Shown here: in pieces, positions 35,563-49,633 of the stretch
How the letters are laid out: each line of letters opens with the position of its first letter
Numbering within the stretch: position 1 is the first letter of the stretch
Origin: Rotaria sordida
Taxonomy: Eukaryota; Rotifera; Eurotatoria; Philodinida; Philodinidae
DNA: 64,000 nucleotides
Assembly: GCA_905250125.1 (NCBI GenBank)
Contig: CAJNOL010001003.1
Coordinates: 9,690-73,689 of the forward strand
Direction of reading: 5' to 3'
Translations under genes and position numbers: made by a program
Notes under the pieces: generated by a model
Seen by the model: the letters and a program-made list of their open reading frames with translations, nothing else
What the model was told of the DNA's origin: nothing
Database searches by the model: none

Positions 35563-38500
35563 TATTATATTCAATTTATCCTACATCAATTATTTACAAA
35601 TTTCATCAAACATTTTTCAATCAACATTTCAATTAGACTTTTTTTTTTTTTTTTTTTAAACAAAAAAAAAATAACTAAAATATTTATTGAGAAACAAATA
35701 TTAACAAATTGACTTTTAAACATTTTTAAATAATTATCTATCAGTTAGATTTATATTGAAAATAAATTCAGATTAATTATGATTAGAAGATAAAAACACA
35801 GAATAAAAAGTCGATATCTATCAATTAGAGATAAATATCAACTAGAGATAACTAATCTTTAATTATTGAATAAAATAGATTTTGAATAAAATTTCATCTT
35901 TGGATTTTAAAAATGATCTTATGTTCATCATTGTTAACATAAATCATTCGTTGAAGATGTTAAATTAACTTCGAAGTCTTTAATTATTTTATTATTTTAC
36001 GAATAGGATATAAATCACTTCCTAATATATACTTTGACATTGTTATGCTGGTTCCACAAACAAATTCGGTTGAATAGATATTATATATAAATAGGATTAT
36101 CTATTAGAGATAGATATCCTTTATTAGATTCGTCTACTAATCGATCTGTTAGGATTGATAACTAGAATCAGATCGATCTATAGAAAGCATAGATTGAATA
36201 AATATTAACAATTGTAATGGCCTTTTCCATTTCTATTAAATGGTGAATAGCATCGTCAAATGATGACTGCTGAAAATGAAGAGCAGCCGAAAAATTGGAA
36301 TAAAAATCAAGGTGTTATAAAGAGTATATTGTCAATGATAACAATTAAATAAACAAGTTGAACAAGAAATAAAATATAATAGTTAACAACTAAATTAATT
36401 AAAGTGATCTAAAGGATATTGTTGAAAAAAGAAAAGAATTAAAAAATGAGATTTTTCAACTAGCTCGTCCTGATCGATCGTTGTCATAAATTGTGTTAAT
36501 ATCTATCTATATCGCCGCAATAATTGACGTTTTTTGACTAATAAGATAAATTGGTAATAAATCAAATTGAAACCGAATTAATCTATTATCTAACGGCGAA
36601 CATCTATCAATGGTTACTCACAATCATAAACTAAGAGTTGAACAACTAAAAAAACATATCGAGCAACAATTATAGGAGGAGAATAACTAGTTTGACAATA
36701 TTCTAGATCGACTGAATGATAATTTCTCGATGATTAATAATCTTGTTTATGTCGAATTATATCATAGTGGTCATAAAGGTGTTCATCTAGATTAGGTAGA
36801 AGATTGATATATCGACCCTATTATCTCTTTATTATCGGTGATCATCTTATCTATTGGAAATCTCTTTCATCTTTTTATTTATCTTTCTTTATATTGTCTT
36901 TATTGCTTCATTATTTAATTGTTTGTTTTTTTTTTAAAATTTATTTTAATTCCGTTGGGTAGTGATATCTATGGAGGTTGAGTTCAATTGTTCGTTTATG
37001 ATCGAGAGAGAGTCATAGGTATAAATAATGGTAATTATAATATATTAAATAATGGTAATATATGTTTTATAATTGAATAAATAAAAATCAATCTTTATTT
37101 TCAATATAGTTACCTTCGATAAGAAAATCATTTTTATCATCCATAATCAATTTGCTTCTCCGAAAACTTTTCTCAATGTTTTTCAAGTGTTTCAATATCT
37201 GTTTTCTATTGTTTTAGGTTCGGTCTCCTAGGTTCGATTTTGAAAAGATAATATTTTAATGACTCGCCATGCCTTTACTGATTTGTGCAGTCTATCGTTT
37301 ATCATATTTGTGTAATGTTTTTTCTTTTAAGTATCCTTCTTCGAAGCTTTCGAAGCTATGCAACTTATTAGAGTTGTGATATATTCTCTTGATCTTAGAA
37401 CCAAATTGTGGTGTTGATCTAGGTTTGGTCGTGTGAGTGTCGGTGAAGCATGGACCTAGGAGAGAACAAAGACAGGATATTGCATATGGTGTGTCTGTCA
37501 CCAACCAACTGACGCACGAGATAATACAGAGAGGATACAGATCAACCTATTTCTATTGATAAATGTGCGCGGCATAGTAAAGGGATAGCTCTGAGTTGAG
37601 AGATGTAGCTGTGAACGTGACTGTACTCTGTGCGTTTATAAAGCTTTTCAAGGAGTGTCGGAGCATGATCATATTATCTGAAGCGAGAAAATCGTTTACT
37701 TATTAGATATATGGATATTGATTTATTTCTATTCATCTTGTTAGACGAAATTGACTAAAAATCCTTACTATTTATGGATATGTCAATATTTAAGAATGTT
37801 GATAGACTAGTTTTGAATATGATGATATTCCTTATGAATGTCTCATCACAATTGATTTTAATATCGTCGACTTAACAACGATAAATAAGTTTGATAAAGA
37901 TAAATTGTGTATATATTGACAAAGATTGTCTAACGATGATTTAGAGAGAATTTTTAATTGAATGTAAAATAGTATGAAAACATCGAAAAGAAATAATAAT
38001 AATAATAGATATTGTTTATCATTGGATTTGTTTGCTTTTTGATGCATTGTTAACGATCATCTGAGAATTTCATAGAGAAATAAATTTATCTTCTATTTAA
38101 TAAAAAAAAAAAAACGAGGCATAAAACGTCAGGTGAAATCCTTTATAGTTCAATAATTTAGTAAAGTTGATCATGTAAGATTGTGATCATCATTCTATAC
38201 TCTTTAATATTCGAACATCTTAAAGAAATATGTTGATGATAAGATAATATTATTATATTTTATTAAATAAGCAACCTATTATTATTTAAAGGATAAGATT
38301 GATGGATTTATTTCATGAAAATATTCTAATATGATAAATAAAATAAAAATTGAAAATAAATATTTGATATTAAATTTATTTTGAATTAAAGAATGATATT
38401 ATTTTATTTCAAGTTAATTTCTCTTTTCTCTATCATTAATATAATACTTTTCATTGATCAAAAACAAATCTTTTCAATCAACAATACGATTTAAGATTAT

Positions 38501-41500
38501 CAATATTTCATCTTTACCTTCATTTATAAATAAAATTAAAACAATATCTAAACAAGTTATTTATTTAGTTGACAATATTATTCTTAGAATAATTATATAA
38601 ACTTTAATTATTCGTTTCATTTTTATTCTGATTATCATCCTTCTCATCAATAATGACAAAAACTATCGGTTTAACAGGATTTTTATTTCGGATAAAAATC
38701 ATCGCTTCGCTTTTATGTCAAGCTTAGATAAATTGTGACTTTTACCAAAAAATTTTTCAATTTTTCTTTTCACAATTTTACATGCATAAGATAATGTCAA
38801 CGCGGTGAACCCGCCTTAAACATCAACATAACATGAAAATCTTCTATCCTAGATCGACTTTCGAGCTTCTTTATCATTTTTCATCTCTCTTTCGACTAGC
38901 TTATTTCCACTTGTAACTCAACATAGATTGAACGATAAATATCATCTTTATTAGTAACTTATTCTTATTTTAGACATTATTTCACAGATCTATGAATAAC
39001 GATCTATATAGAAATATAGATTTTTAGAGACATTTATTTTCATTTTAGTTTTTCTCTTTCTCCGATCGATCATTCTAACCGACTGAAATGGCGTCATTAC
39101 TCTTGAAAATTATGGAAAATTATTGCCGTTTTTCACCGGAACGTAAATTACGATACTTAGCCTAGGTTTAGTCAACAATAGATGCATAGTTTACAAGGAC
39201 CGTATACTCTTCTATTTACACCGGTTTTTTGCTGTAGACGATTTATTTTCATTAGTCGAATTGCATTCTGGATACTATTCTAATTCTATATCTATTATTA
39301 TGCGAAATATTCTATTAGATGAATAGAATTCTTGCATACCGATTTGACATAGATAGGGTAAATAATTATGCCTTCTCTCTATAAAACGAACCATTAAAGA
39401 TTTTTTTTTCAGATAAACTAGTTCACCAATAAAATCCAGTTGTTCTTCACCCTTTTTAAATATTTACGGTTTGTTGTTTTCAATATTCGATGATCAATAT
39501 TATTTCTATTTGGATAAATTTCATCCGTAGATATCTAGGATACAAAACAAATCGGTTCTACTATCTATGGAACTTACTTATGAAAAAAAAAAAATGATGA
39601 ACGAGTTATATGCGAAAATATCTATGTGTATTTTATAACTCAATATTAACCAATATATAATATCAATCACCGTATGACAAGACATAGAGACATTTTTTCT
39701 CGAATACATTTCATTTCGTCGAGTAGATCACAAAAAAATCTATCCATCGATTATTAAACAAGCTCAAAAAAGTTAATTGAGATCTGATATTAACTCAAAA
39801 AAACAAAATTTAAGAACAAAAAATAAAAACTAAAAAGCGCAATTCCATCTGAGGAAAATCGTTCGATGAAAGATTAGAAATTGATGAAACTAGATATAAT
39901 AAATAACCTTATTAAGACTTATCTACTAAACGTCAATGAATAAATATTCAATGATATTTATCATATACTTATGCGATTCCATCTGAAATTCGACTTGAAT
40001 ATCGAGCAAAACCATCGGTTCGAACTATGATTGATTTTCGGTGGAGCATAACACAATTATTCTAACAGATATTGTTTATCAAAAATATATTTCAATCCGT
40101 TTTTGGACTGTATCGTAAACGATTATTATAATCGAAGCTGTTTTTCACCACTTTTGAGTCGTTTACGGTCTTTTAAGAGTTGTTATATTCAATTTCGATT
40201 GATTATTAACAATAGATTTTATAAACAAACAAAAGTTTGTTTTTTTTTTGGTTGTTATCTTTAAATATAAAATATTATCTTTAAATATAAAATATAATTA
40301 TGAAATGAATTTTGTTTTTGACGAGAAGTTTTACTAAAATAATATTTTTGAACAAATGATTCTTACCAGAATAATTTTATATTTTTAATATTAATTTATT
40401 AAATAAAAAGAGAGAAAAAAAAACGTTTGTTTTATTTGTCAATGAATGAAAAATAAATTTTTTATAGAATTTTTTTTAAAAATATCTTTATCATTAGATT
40501 TTTTAATAAAAATAAAACATTCGATTTAAAATTAATTTAAATCATTTTTTTTTCAAAGAAAAAAATTCATTTATAATTATTATTTTATTAATTATTTATA
40601 TCTTAAATAGAAATCTTTACAACAAAAACACGACAAATTTTTTTTCTTATTAGAATAAATTAGAAAACTAATTTTTCTAGGAATCAATCATCGACAATTA
40701 TACAACACCCTTATTACAGATAATTCTCATTTCATTTCTATAATATAGATAGACATATCATATTATAAGACACTATCTATTACAATATTGACAAATAAAA
40801 ACAATAAAATTGAGTTTAACATCGAACTCTAAATAGTTGACGATGTCTACTGACTAGAAAAAATAAAAAACATATCGTAAATTAGTATCTATATCAACAA
40901 TCAGTTCTCATCTTGATCAATATAATTATAAGAATATTTTACCAAATCGGTACTCATATGTTGAAATTCAGTGAAAAAAAGTGACGTCTACAATCACCTT
41001 AAAAACATTAAAATTAGAATTTTACATCTACAATTTTTATAGATCAATCTTCGCTCCAACTTTTTCATAATAGAATTCCTCCTTGATTAAAACATCTAAA
41101 TGATCAATTAAAATCTGCATCCGAACAATCGTCAAAAAGTTCGTATCTACGATTCTAGAAGTATCAAAAATATTTTGACTTGTTAGACATTGACGATATT
41201 ATCTCTATAGTGCCTATTATACTTCTATAGTTGAATATAATATTTTACCTGATGGTAGATCTAACTTATCAACGGAAACAATCTAACATTCCTCTTTATT
41301 AATTCACTTTCGAATAATATCGTCGAAATTCTCGTCTAGAGCAGGATAACGATCCACAACATCAGATTAATATTTGTAAAAAATTTATCGGCGACAATAT
41401 ACTAAAATTGTTAGATTGGTCATTGAACATTCTTGATGTTAATTCTATCGATAAAATATGATCGATCATAAAAGGAAAATTTAAAAAAGAAAAGTAAAAA

Positions 41501-41689
41501 AAAATTGATAAAGTTGAACATATATTATAGGTGAAGAATTGAAAAATCTTATAAAAAATAGTCTGATCTTATTGAAAGAGAGATCTTTCTCTCTTATTTG
41601 TTCTTAAGATGAATCAATAAAATATTGAAATATGCTTTTCGATACTAATGATAATAAACTATCAATCAATATATGAAACAATTTTAAGA
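35563..41689. other. Long gene-poor interval
   Basis: About 6.1 kb with no intact gene. It includes one possible relic at 36230-36800. Base composition around 37140-37560 and 38640-39250 is slightly less AT-rich, but I see no conserved frame. The remainder is AT-rich with homopolymer runs. Confidence 0.5.
36230..36800 (+). pseudogene. Possible relic of a coiled-coil protein gene
   Basis: Coding-like segments occur in shifting frames: DLKDIVEKRKELKNEIFQLA near 36410-36470, then MVTHNHKLRVEQLKKHIEQQ near 36610-36670, then FDNILDRLNDNFSMINNL near 36690-36745. Together they suggest a charged helical protein broken by stops and frameshifts. I cannot name a family. At this base composition, chance helical-looking frames are common, so this is a weak call. 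Confidence 0.25.
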
Positions 41690-41692
41690 TAA

Positions 41693-42485
41693 TATATATG
41701 TTGGAGTAGAAATTAAAATTCAGTAGAATTTAAAATTCTACTAGTAGAGATTAAAATTTCAATTTCTACTAGGAGAAATCGAAATAACAGGCGATTTTAA
41801 GTTACACTAGTAGAAGTTAAAATTTTAATTTCTACTATAGGAGAATTTTAAATTCTACTAGAAACTTATACTATAAAATTATGCAAATTTCTCCTAGAAT
41901 AGAAAATAAAATTAACTCATAGGTGATCACTAGATTATTTGATTTAATGCCAAAATCCACTTGTAATTCACTAATAGTAACTAATTTAACGTGTTTATTG
42001 ATTTAGAATTTAAACTGAGCTTCACTCTAACCATCTTTTATTACCAATATGATGCTATTGTAACCAATTTGTGTGATAAGCACTTTAAAAGAAATCTTTT
42101 TCTAAAGATTATATATGCTTATCAAATTTCGAATAAAATGGTTCTATTTTATATCATATTGAAGTGTTTTTTCTTTTGATACTGACGCGAGGAGTTCAAA
42201 TTAAATATCTAAAATCTTTTTTTTTCTTTTCGTTCGACATATTACATAATTAGAATAAGTATTAATTTTATTTTCTATTCTAGGGGAAATTCGCATCATT
42301 TTATAGTATAAGTTTCTAGTAGAATTTAAAATTCTCCTATAGTAGAAATTAAAATTTTAACTTCTACTAGTGCAACTTAAAATCGCCTGTTATTTCGATT
42401 TCTCCTAGTAGAAATTGAAATTTTAATCTCTACTAGTAGAATTTTAAATTCTACTGAATTTTAATTTCTACTCCAACATATATAT
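41693..42485. mobile_element. Palindromic element with ~230-base arms
   Basis: The left arm (about 41693-41922) and right arm (about 42257-42485) are near-perfect reverse complements. The outer block TTGGAGTAGAAATTAAAATT pairs with its complement ending near 42476. Each arm is built of smaller inverted pieces of the form TTCTACTAGTAGAA. The spacer of about 330 bases contains a 62-residue open frame without homology. AT dinucleotides flank both ends (ATATATATG at left, a longer AT run at right), suggesting insertion into an AT repeat. Confidence 0.9.
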
Positions 42486-43917
42486 ATATATATAGGGAAA
42501 GAGAATATTTTGAAGATTTTTTTGTAAATACCTCTATATTCAATATAATTAAAAGAAATTTAAATTGAAATATTCAATACCCAACATAAATCAATATTGA
42601 CTTAAATTAAAAAAAATAATTCAAATAGATTTCGATAAAAAAAAACTGATCTACTATGAAAAATTCTCGTGTATAGTTTTTTTCTTTTTCTTTTTTTTGT
42701 TGTCAATGATATATTCATCGATTTGAATAAAGATTCAAAAATAAAGTTGATAATGAGGATTGATTACGAGAATACATATATATATATATATATATATGAT
42801 TGTAGTGTAGACTCATTGAGGCATATGTATATAAAAGGTGAAATAGTTCGATAATGGTTTATATCGAGTTGCTTATGTATATGTCAATGAGAAAAAACAT
42901 GAAGAATTGAAAAGTGAAGCCGACCAGAGAAACAATTTCAATTCTTTTTTTATGCATTCTTTTCAAGTTATTACGTAAGATTCTATTGATTAGAAATCAA
43001 TATTTTAATTTAAAAGAAAAAAAAAACATTTTTTGTTTTTTTTATTTTTGAAAGAAAACCAAATAAAATATTTGAAGTAAAAAGATCTAATAAATGAATA
43101 AATGTTAAAATATGAAGATGAATCGAATGTTGAGTTAACATGAGGAATATTTGAATATGTGAAGATCGAACTGTTAAAATATTGAATGTGTGACATATAT
43201 TGATAATCGTTTTTCACATTTATTTCTGTCATGATTGAAGACATTTGTTCTCTTATGTAAACTAACGAACGTGTCCAAGTCATTAAGGTAGACATGTTTA
43301 TGTCTATCACAATCTTTCTTTACGCAAGATTGATCTTTAATCAATAACTACAATCATTCGCTTTTTTTTTCTTTTCTTTTCTTCATCTTCAATCTGTCAC
43401 CATTTTCACTTTTTTATATAAATCTTTTTCATTTTTTCCTCTTTATATTATTATAATGATGGTGATTACACAAGATCTATGAGTGCCATTTGATCGTTTG
43501 TATATAAATGTAGGTCGTCTGATATGGTCGTTTATTGTTTTGAGTATATGGTCAACAAAATGAAGATATAAACGATATAGGGAGAGTTGTCGATTTCAAT
43601 AATCTTACTTCATTGAGGAAAGGATGAAGTAAACTTATCCTTTTATTTTCATTGTTGTTTTAGTTATAAGAGAAAGAGAGAATAAAAGATTGTCGAATAT
43701 GAATTATATAAAAAATGAGTTGAAAGGATTTTTTTGAAAAAGAATAATTTGAATATATATATAAATGTTTGGAATGAATATTAATTCTAATAAATAGATA
43801 TATAAAGATAATTATTTCTATATATATATAATTAATTGTTAATCAATAATTAAATAAAAATGTAAATAAAAGAAAAAAAGAAAATTGAATAATAAAAAAA
43901 TGTTTTTAAAAAAGTTG
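42486..43917. other. Intergenic, downstream of the SUEL-like gene
   Basis: AT-rich DNA with an (AT)n run near 42775-42797 and many pyrimidine runs. Short open frames at 42669-42854 and 43005-43310 carry no recognisable motif. Confidence 0.5.
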
Positions 43918-44832
43918 TCAGTTAGTATAATGATTAAAATAAGGATTAAATGTCATTGAATAAAATTGTCTTGTTTTTGGATAATGTTGAATATGAATAT
44001 ATTTTTGATAAGGATTAATTGAATAATAAATATAAGGATATTTAATTCGATTAATTGAATTGTTAAATAAATATTTTCTTTTATATGAATAAATATCTTT
44101 ATTAGTTTTTGAACGATTTGATTGAACATTTCTATTATCTTCTATAAAAAATTCTTGATTTAATTTAATTTTATTATTTTTGATAAAATTTTTTTTATGA
44201 AATATTTTTTTTCCAAATTGATAAGCTAATGAATAAATAATAAACATAAATAAAAGAAAAAAAAATATTATTGAATATAAAGATAATAATGATGATTTAA
44301 AATAATTAAATTCAATTAAATTTTTATTAATTATTGATTTATTTTCATATTTATCTTCAGATGTTAATAATTTAACAATAAATGGTATTGAATTATCATT
44401 ATTTAAATAAATATTTGTTTTATTTAATAATGATAAACATGAATAATAAATAGTTATATATTGTCCATATAAACCATTTTTATTTGAACATGGTTTAGAG
44501 ATTTTTAAACAAGTTTTATCAATTGAACAAGAATTTTTATCATTACAAATTATATTTGAATATTTTGTTATACGACGTGAACAATTTGTTCGATATTTAC
44601 AACAATTATATTCGGATAAACAATATTCATTTGAATTATAATATATTTCAATTAAATTAAGACGAATTATTTCATTTTTATTACAATATATATTTAATTT
44701 ATCATTTTTATTAAATGAACAACATGTATCAATAAAATATTCATTTGATAGAAATGAATCATTATTATTTAACATAAATATAATTGATGGTTTTAATAAA
44801 TAAATAAATAATTGAAATTTTATCTTATTCAT
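43918..44832 (-). CDS. SUEL/galactose-lectin-like single-pass membrane protein
   Basis: A 304-residue frame without introns. Residues 1-20 form a hydrophobic start that could be a signal peptide. Residues 37-132 hold twelve cysteines arranged like a SUEL-type (sea-urchin-egg lectin, galactose-binding) domain: an early Cys pair, I-x-L-x-x-I-x-x-x-Y, then NIICNDKNSCSI, then PC, and the closing GQYITIYYSC that matches the family's K-Y-L-x-V-x-Y-x-C end. One transmembrane helix spans about 181-205, followed by a 100-residue basic, Tyr/Asn-rich cytoplasmic tail. The layout recalls EVA-1-type guidance co-receptors, but with one lectin-like domain instead of two and no recognised EVA-1 tail. A TAG three bases before the ATG could be a splice acceptor for an upstream exon. 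The domain call is from the cysteine pattern and final motif only. Confidence 0.62.
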   Translation of the reverse strand: MNKIKFQLFIYLLKPSIIFMLNNNDSFLSNEYFIDTCCSFNKNDKLNIYCNKNEIIRLNLIEIYYNSNEYCLSEYNCCKYRTNCSRRITKYSNIICNDKNSCSIDKTCLKISKPCSNKNGLYGQYITIYYSCLSLLNKTNIYLNNDNSIPFIVKLLTSEDKYENKSIINKNLIEFNYFKSSLLSLYSIIFFFLLFMFIIYSLAYQFGKKIFHKKNFIKNNKIKLNQEFFIEDNRNVQSNRSKTNKDIYSYKRKYLFNNSINRIKYPYIYYSINPYQKYIHIQHYPKTRQFYSMTFNPYFNHYTN

Positions 44833-47800
44833 TGACTATTATCAAATAAGACATATTCACCAGTAGTTATACCTATATGACATAAAACAGATATTCAATT
44901 TATAAAAAAAAAAAAAAAAAAAAAAAATTCTAAATGAGTTGTTCTTATCATAAAACGCTTTTAGTTGTAGTATTAGGATAAATGAATGATAGATAGAGAG
45001 ACAAATGATGAAGAGAAAGAACGAAATAGAAACAATAAAAGAAAAAAAAAAGAATTTTAGTTGAGTTTATTTGAACGTTGATAAAATAAGTAAAATATTT
45101 AAGATTAATAAATGAATATGTTGATTGTCAACATAAAGAGAAGAAGAAAAAAAACGTTGTCCAATATAGAATAGAATAACTATTGACCTCAAGGAAAAAA
45201 TCTAAGGACGTTTCATATTTATCCACTTTTATGTTTAATCAAAGAAAAAGATTTTTTTTTGTTAATCTAACCACTTTAAAAATCAATCGATTTTATTTAT
45301 TCATATTCTTATATATAATATAAATATAACTATTAAATAATATTATTTTATTTAATATAACAATTATTATTATTAAAATCAAACATATTAATAATTATCT
45401 TTCAATAAATAAAAAATGAACTAGTTTTTTTTACGATATCAATCATATTACTTTACTCATCAAACTATTTTATTCAATATTTAACAGAAAATAAACGAAT
45501 GAAATTTATTCGAGAATTCTCTTAACTTATATTTATTTTATATATTATTCTCAGAAAGAAATAAATCAGTAATCTATTCAAATAAATATTATCTTAACAT
45601 ATATGACGATAAAAAATAAAACCTTACCTTTATTTTAAACAAAACTATTTAATATTATAAATATATAAAGAATAACTTATTTAACTTAATTTAATAAATG
45701 AATATTATCATTTATTATATTTATTTATCAATTCATATTTCTTACCTTATCTACTTTTGTAGACTTTTCTTCTTTTTTGTTTTTTTTTATTCAAATTAAA
45801 TTCATATTGAAAACAATTTGTATTGCTTTTAATTCGAATTGATTTTTCTTTTTTAAATAATTTATTTATTTCTATTAATATTAATAAAAGATATTTAGAC
45901 AATTATTTATTTAAAAACAAATTTTATATCTTAGAATGATTCTAAAACATAAAATAAATATTCATATTAAACAATTTATTTTCTTTTTCTTCAATACAAA
46001 ACTAAGACGAATAAGATCTATGAGCTTATACTCGTTAATATCGAATGGCTCGTGTCCATATATAACATTATATATACATCAAGCAAACAGACGAGAGAAA
46101 GTTGTATAATGTGTGGTGCACCCCCATCGTTTTCTCTCATGTGTTTTTTTTTCTTTGTTCTTTCGTTTTTTGTGAGACATTCTACAATTCATATTGTTGC
46201 AACAACTCTATTAAATCAAACAATGATCGATGATAAGCCGACAACGGGAATAATTGAAAAAAAAAAGGAATTTATTGCATATGAATAGATTTCTAAAGTT
46301 TAGTTAAATAAATAAATATCGTTTTAACAAAATACTTTCGAATATTATTATAAAATGTTTATTTTTATCAATTAAATCAATTCATATTTATCTTCTTGAC
46401 AAATATTTTTTAGTCATTTAAAATTATTTTCTTTTTTTTGTTTCAATTTAAAAAATTAAATTTCATTTATTTTTGAAAAATCCTAACTTATTTAAAGAAT
46501 TTTTTTATCTTTTTATAATTATTTAAAAAACAAAATAAAACAATAAGATTGAAAATAGTTGAGAATCGAAATATTTTATTAAATATGAAAATCAATATCG
46601 ATATCTTTGTTTATATATTCATTAAAATAAGATAATTATTTATCAAATTTCATTTTAAAAATTCTTTTATTTTTCTATATAAATGATTATCGTCAAACAA
46701 AAACAAAAAACGTTTCAATATGATTTCTTCAATGAGTTTTATCAAATCTATTTCAATAAAGTGAATTAGTTATTATTAAATTTTATAAAATCTATATATA
46801 TTTATACTAATCTCAATATCAACTACCGACAATTAATAGTAAACTTTACTAAAAAAACACATTTCGACACATTCTCTTCACTAGATTTATTTAGATAAAG
46901 AGTAAGAAGCTTAAACATATGTAAATGAGAATGTGTGTAAACGAATATAATCTGGTAAAGACATATTATTTATCTCAATATAACATCGATTCATCTATTC
47001 ACCAGACAGACATTAAACACTGATATTCATATATCGAGACAAATTAATAAAAGGATATTTATTTTATTTAACTTTAAATAAATCCATACCAAATGAATAT
47101 ATTCATTAGAATGTTTTATTTATCGAAAACGATACTCGTGTTTTTTTATCTTTATAAAAAAAAAAAGTAAATATGTTATTATTGAGTTAAATTATAAATG
47201 AAAATCGAATAAAAAAGTGAATATATTCTTAATAATCTCTGTTATTATTTGAAGTAGTATGATGTCATTTAAAAAAATAATCTTAGATTTTCTTTTGTTT
47301 TCTTTTTGAAAAAAAAAACGTTGAATAGAGATTTAAACAATTGAAATTGAAGGATAAGTGAGACTTAACAAGTGAATGAAGAATAGAAGAAAAAAAAAGA
47401 AGTTTATTTCTATCCTTATTGATTATGTAAATTTATTTATTTATCTATTATATAATCATTTAGATAAATAATTCATTATTTTATCATTTAACATAAACAA
47501 TCATTTTACAAAATAACAACTATTTTATTTATATATTCAACATTTTTTTTATTTTATCATTCAAAACAAAAATATCTTATTAAATAAAAACTATTTATTT
47601 ATTAAATAATAAATAAATAAATATTAATTCTTGAAATAATGTTAATCATTATAGTAAATAACTATAAAATAATATTTAATAGATTTATTTATCAGAATAA
47701 TTCTTATATAAAATAGTTTCTAGTTTTTTTCATGTGTTAATCAATGGTTAACAGTCTTATAGAACTTTTCAAATCATTTTTTAAATTGAATCTTATCACA

Positions 47801-49012
47801 TTTAAAATAAACTAACTATTTAAAATATTTCTAGATAAAAATAGCTCTGTTTATAATAAATAAGAATGAATATATTATATCTATAATTATGGTAAAATGT
47901 TCGATTTATTTCAAAAATATAAGAATAATCTTATCGATTATTTAAAAAAAAAATATAGATTATATTTAATAAAATATATTATTTGTTGAATATAATTCTA
48001 TTCGTTACCGTTGGGAATTTATCTTTTTATGCATTATTATATATCCTATTGGCTAAAGGTTGATTGAGTTTTTTTTAGTCGAATTCTTAATCTGAATTGA
48101 ATTAATGAAAATCTATTTTATCAGATGAGAACTTATTAGCATTGATTGTTTTTGTTGTAGATCATCTTGAAAAATTCTATCATCAGAAATAAACTTCTAT
48201 ACATATCCATTCTAATAGTATATACTTATCTTAGGAATTTTTAATAATCTATAATTAGTTATATTCGTCAATGAGACATATTAACAAAAAGATACCTTTC
48301 ATTTAAGATATATTTATCAAAAAGACTCGAACAATAATATTTGTTGCTTCAATTTTATATTAAATTTTATCAATTTAATTTATCGAAAAAAATTTGAAAA
48401 AATCTTAGATTGATTTTATAAATAGATATTCGTATTCATAGTTAAATCTCTTCAGTTAAAATATTGCTTTTATTTAGTAGTAAATAGATCTAGAATAAAA
48501 TGGAAATGTTTAAAAGAGTTTGATTTAGTTCAATGCGAGAACAATCAATTTTAAAATCATTTAAGAACGTTGTCTAAGACTCGTTATAAAATGGCAAATC
48601 ATCTTAATTATAAATCATCTGAATATATTTTAATTATAGAATTATTTTTGTTAATATATTAGATTTTATTGATATTCGTTCATCTTTTATTTATGTTTAT
48701 CTTTATTATATATAGAAATAAATTCATTTGTAACTAAAATCAGTTTTTTCGATGAGAAATTCTTCTTAATAGTTTATTTAGTTAATTAATATTAATATGT
48801 GAATTATTTTTATCCAAAATAATATTTTCAGTAAACATTAGTTAATATTGGTTTCTATCTCGATCGATGAAACGAGAGAAGGTGGAACACTCCCAATTGT
48901 CTCATATCCCTCATCGACATTATCTCGAATTAAAATATAAATTTATTTATTTTTAACTATTTATTAAACGAAACAATTTTCGAAAGATAAATAATAATAA
49001 TAATAAATATAT
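44833..49012. other. Gene-poor AT-rich interval
   Basis: About 4.2 kb with no supportable gene. It includes a run of about 24 A (44904-44927) close to the SUEL-like gene start. No inverted element or conserved frame was found. The side next to 44832 should hold that gene's promoter. Confidence 0.5.
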
Positions 49013-49633
49013 TTAAACATCAAGAATAATAAGTTGTTTACTTATTGTTGTTTGACCTTTTCGATTATAATCGGATATAAGAGGAAGAGGAAGAGGAGTT
49101 TTTAATTGTTTATCTTTGTTAATATTATCTCTTTGTGATGAACTATGACAAATAAAAGAATCTTTTTTTCTTTTATCTTCTTCTATATTATTCATATCAG
49201 TTCCTTCAATTCTTGTTTTTGAATCGCCTTTTTCATTATATTGATCATATTGATCATAATCATATTGATTTATTGTTGAAGTTGAAGTTGAAGTTGAAGT
49301 TGAAGAAGAAGAAGAAGAAGAATGATTATTTTCTGTAGTTGTTGTTGTTGTTGTTGTTGTTCTATGATGGTTAATGGTCGATTTGCTAATTATTTTTCTA
49401 TAATTAAATGTTTGTGTTGTTGTTGTTGATTGAATATAAGGATGATTTGTTGATGAAGATTTTATTTGAAAATCTTTTTGAAGATAAATATGATTATTTA
49501 ATTTTTTAATTGAATCGAAATAAAATGGTATTTGTTTTGTTTTATCGTTGGATATTCGAATTGGATTAGGATTTATATTTAATATTGATATATAAATTAA
49601 ACATACGAAAAATAAAACTGATTTATTTATCAT
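49013..49633 (-). CDS. Small Ser/Thr-rich secreted protein, mucin-like
   Basis: A 206-residue frame on the minus strand with a clear hydrophobic start (MINKSVLFFVCLIYISIL) typical of a signal peptide. Residues about 90-120 are nearly all Thr then Ser (nine Thr, seven Ser, alternating Ser-Thr), likely O-glycosylated if secreted. The rest is polar with no known domain. The Thr and Ser runs are encoded by simple repeats (GTT-type and GAA-type on the plus strand, 49260-49360), so length may vary between alleles. It may be one exon of a longer gene; no splice partner was found. A chance frame extended by triplet repeats is the alternative. Confidence 0.45.
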   Translation of the reverse strand: MINKSVLFFVCLIYISILNINPNPIRISNDKTKQIPFYFDSIKKLNNHIYLQKDFQIKSSSTNHPYIQSTTTTQTFNYRKIISKSTINHHRTTTTTTTTTENNHSSSSSSSTSTSTSTSTINQYDYDQYDQYNEKGDSKTRIEGTDMNNIEEDKRKKDSFICHSSSQRDNINKDKQLKTPLPLPLISDYNRKGQTTISKQLIILDV

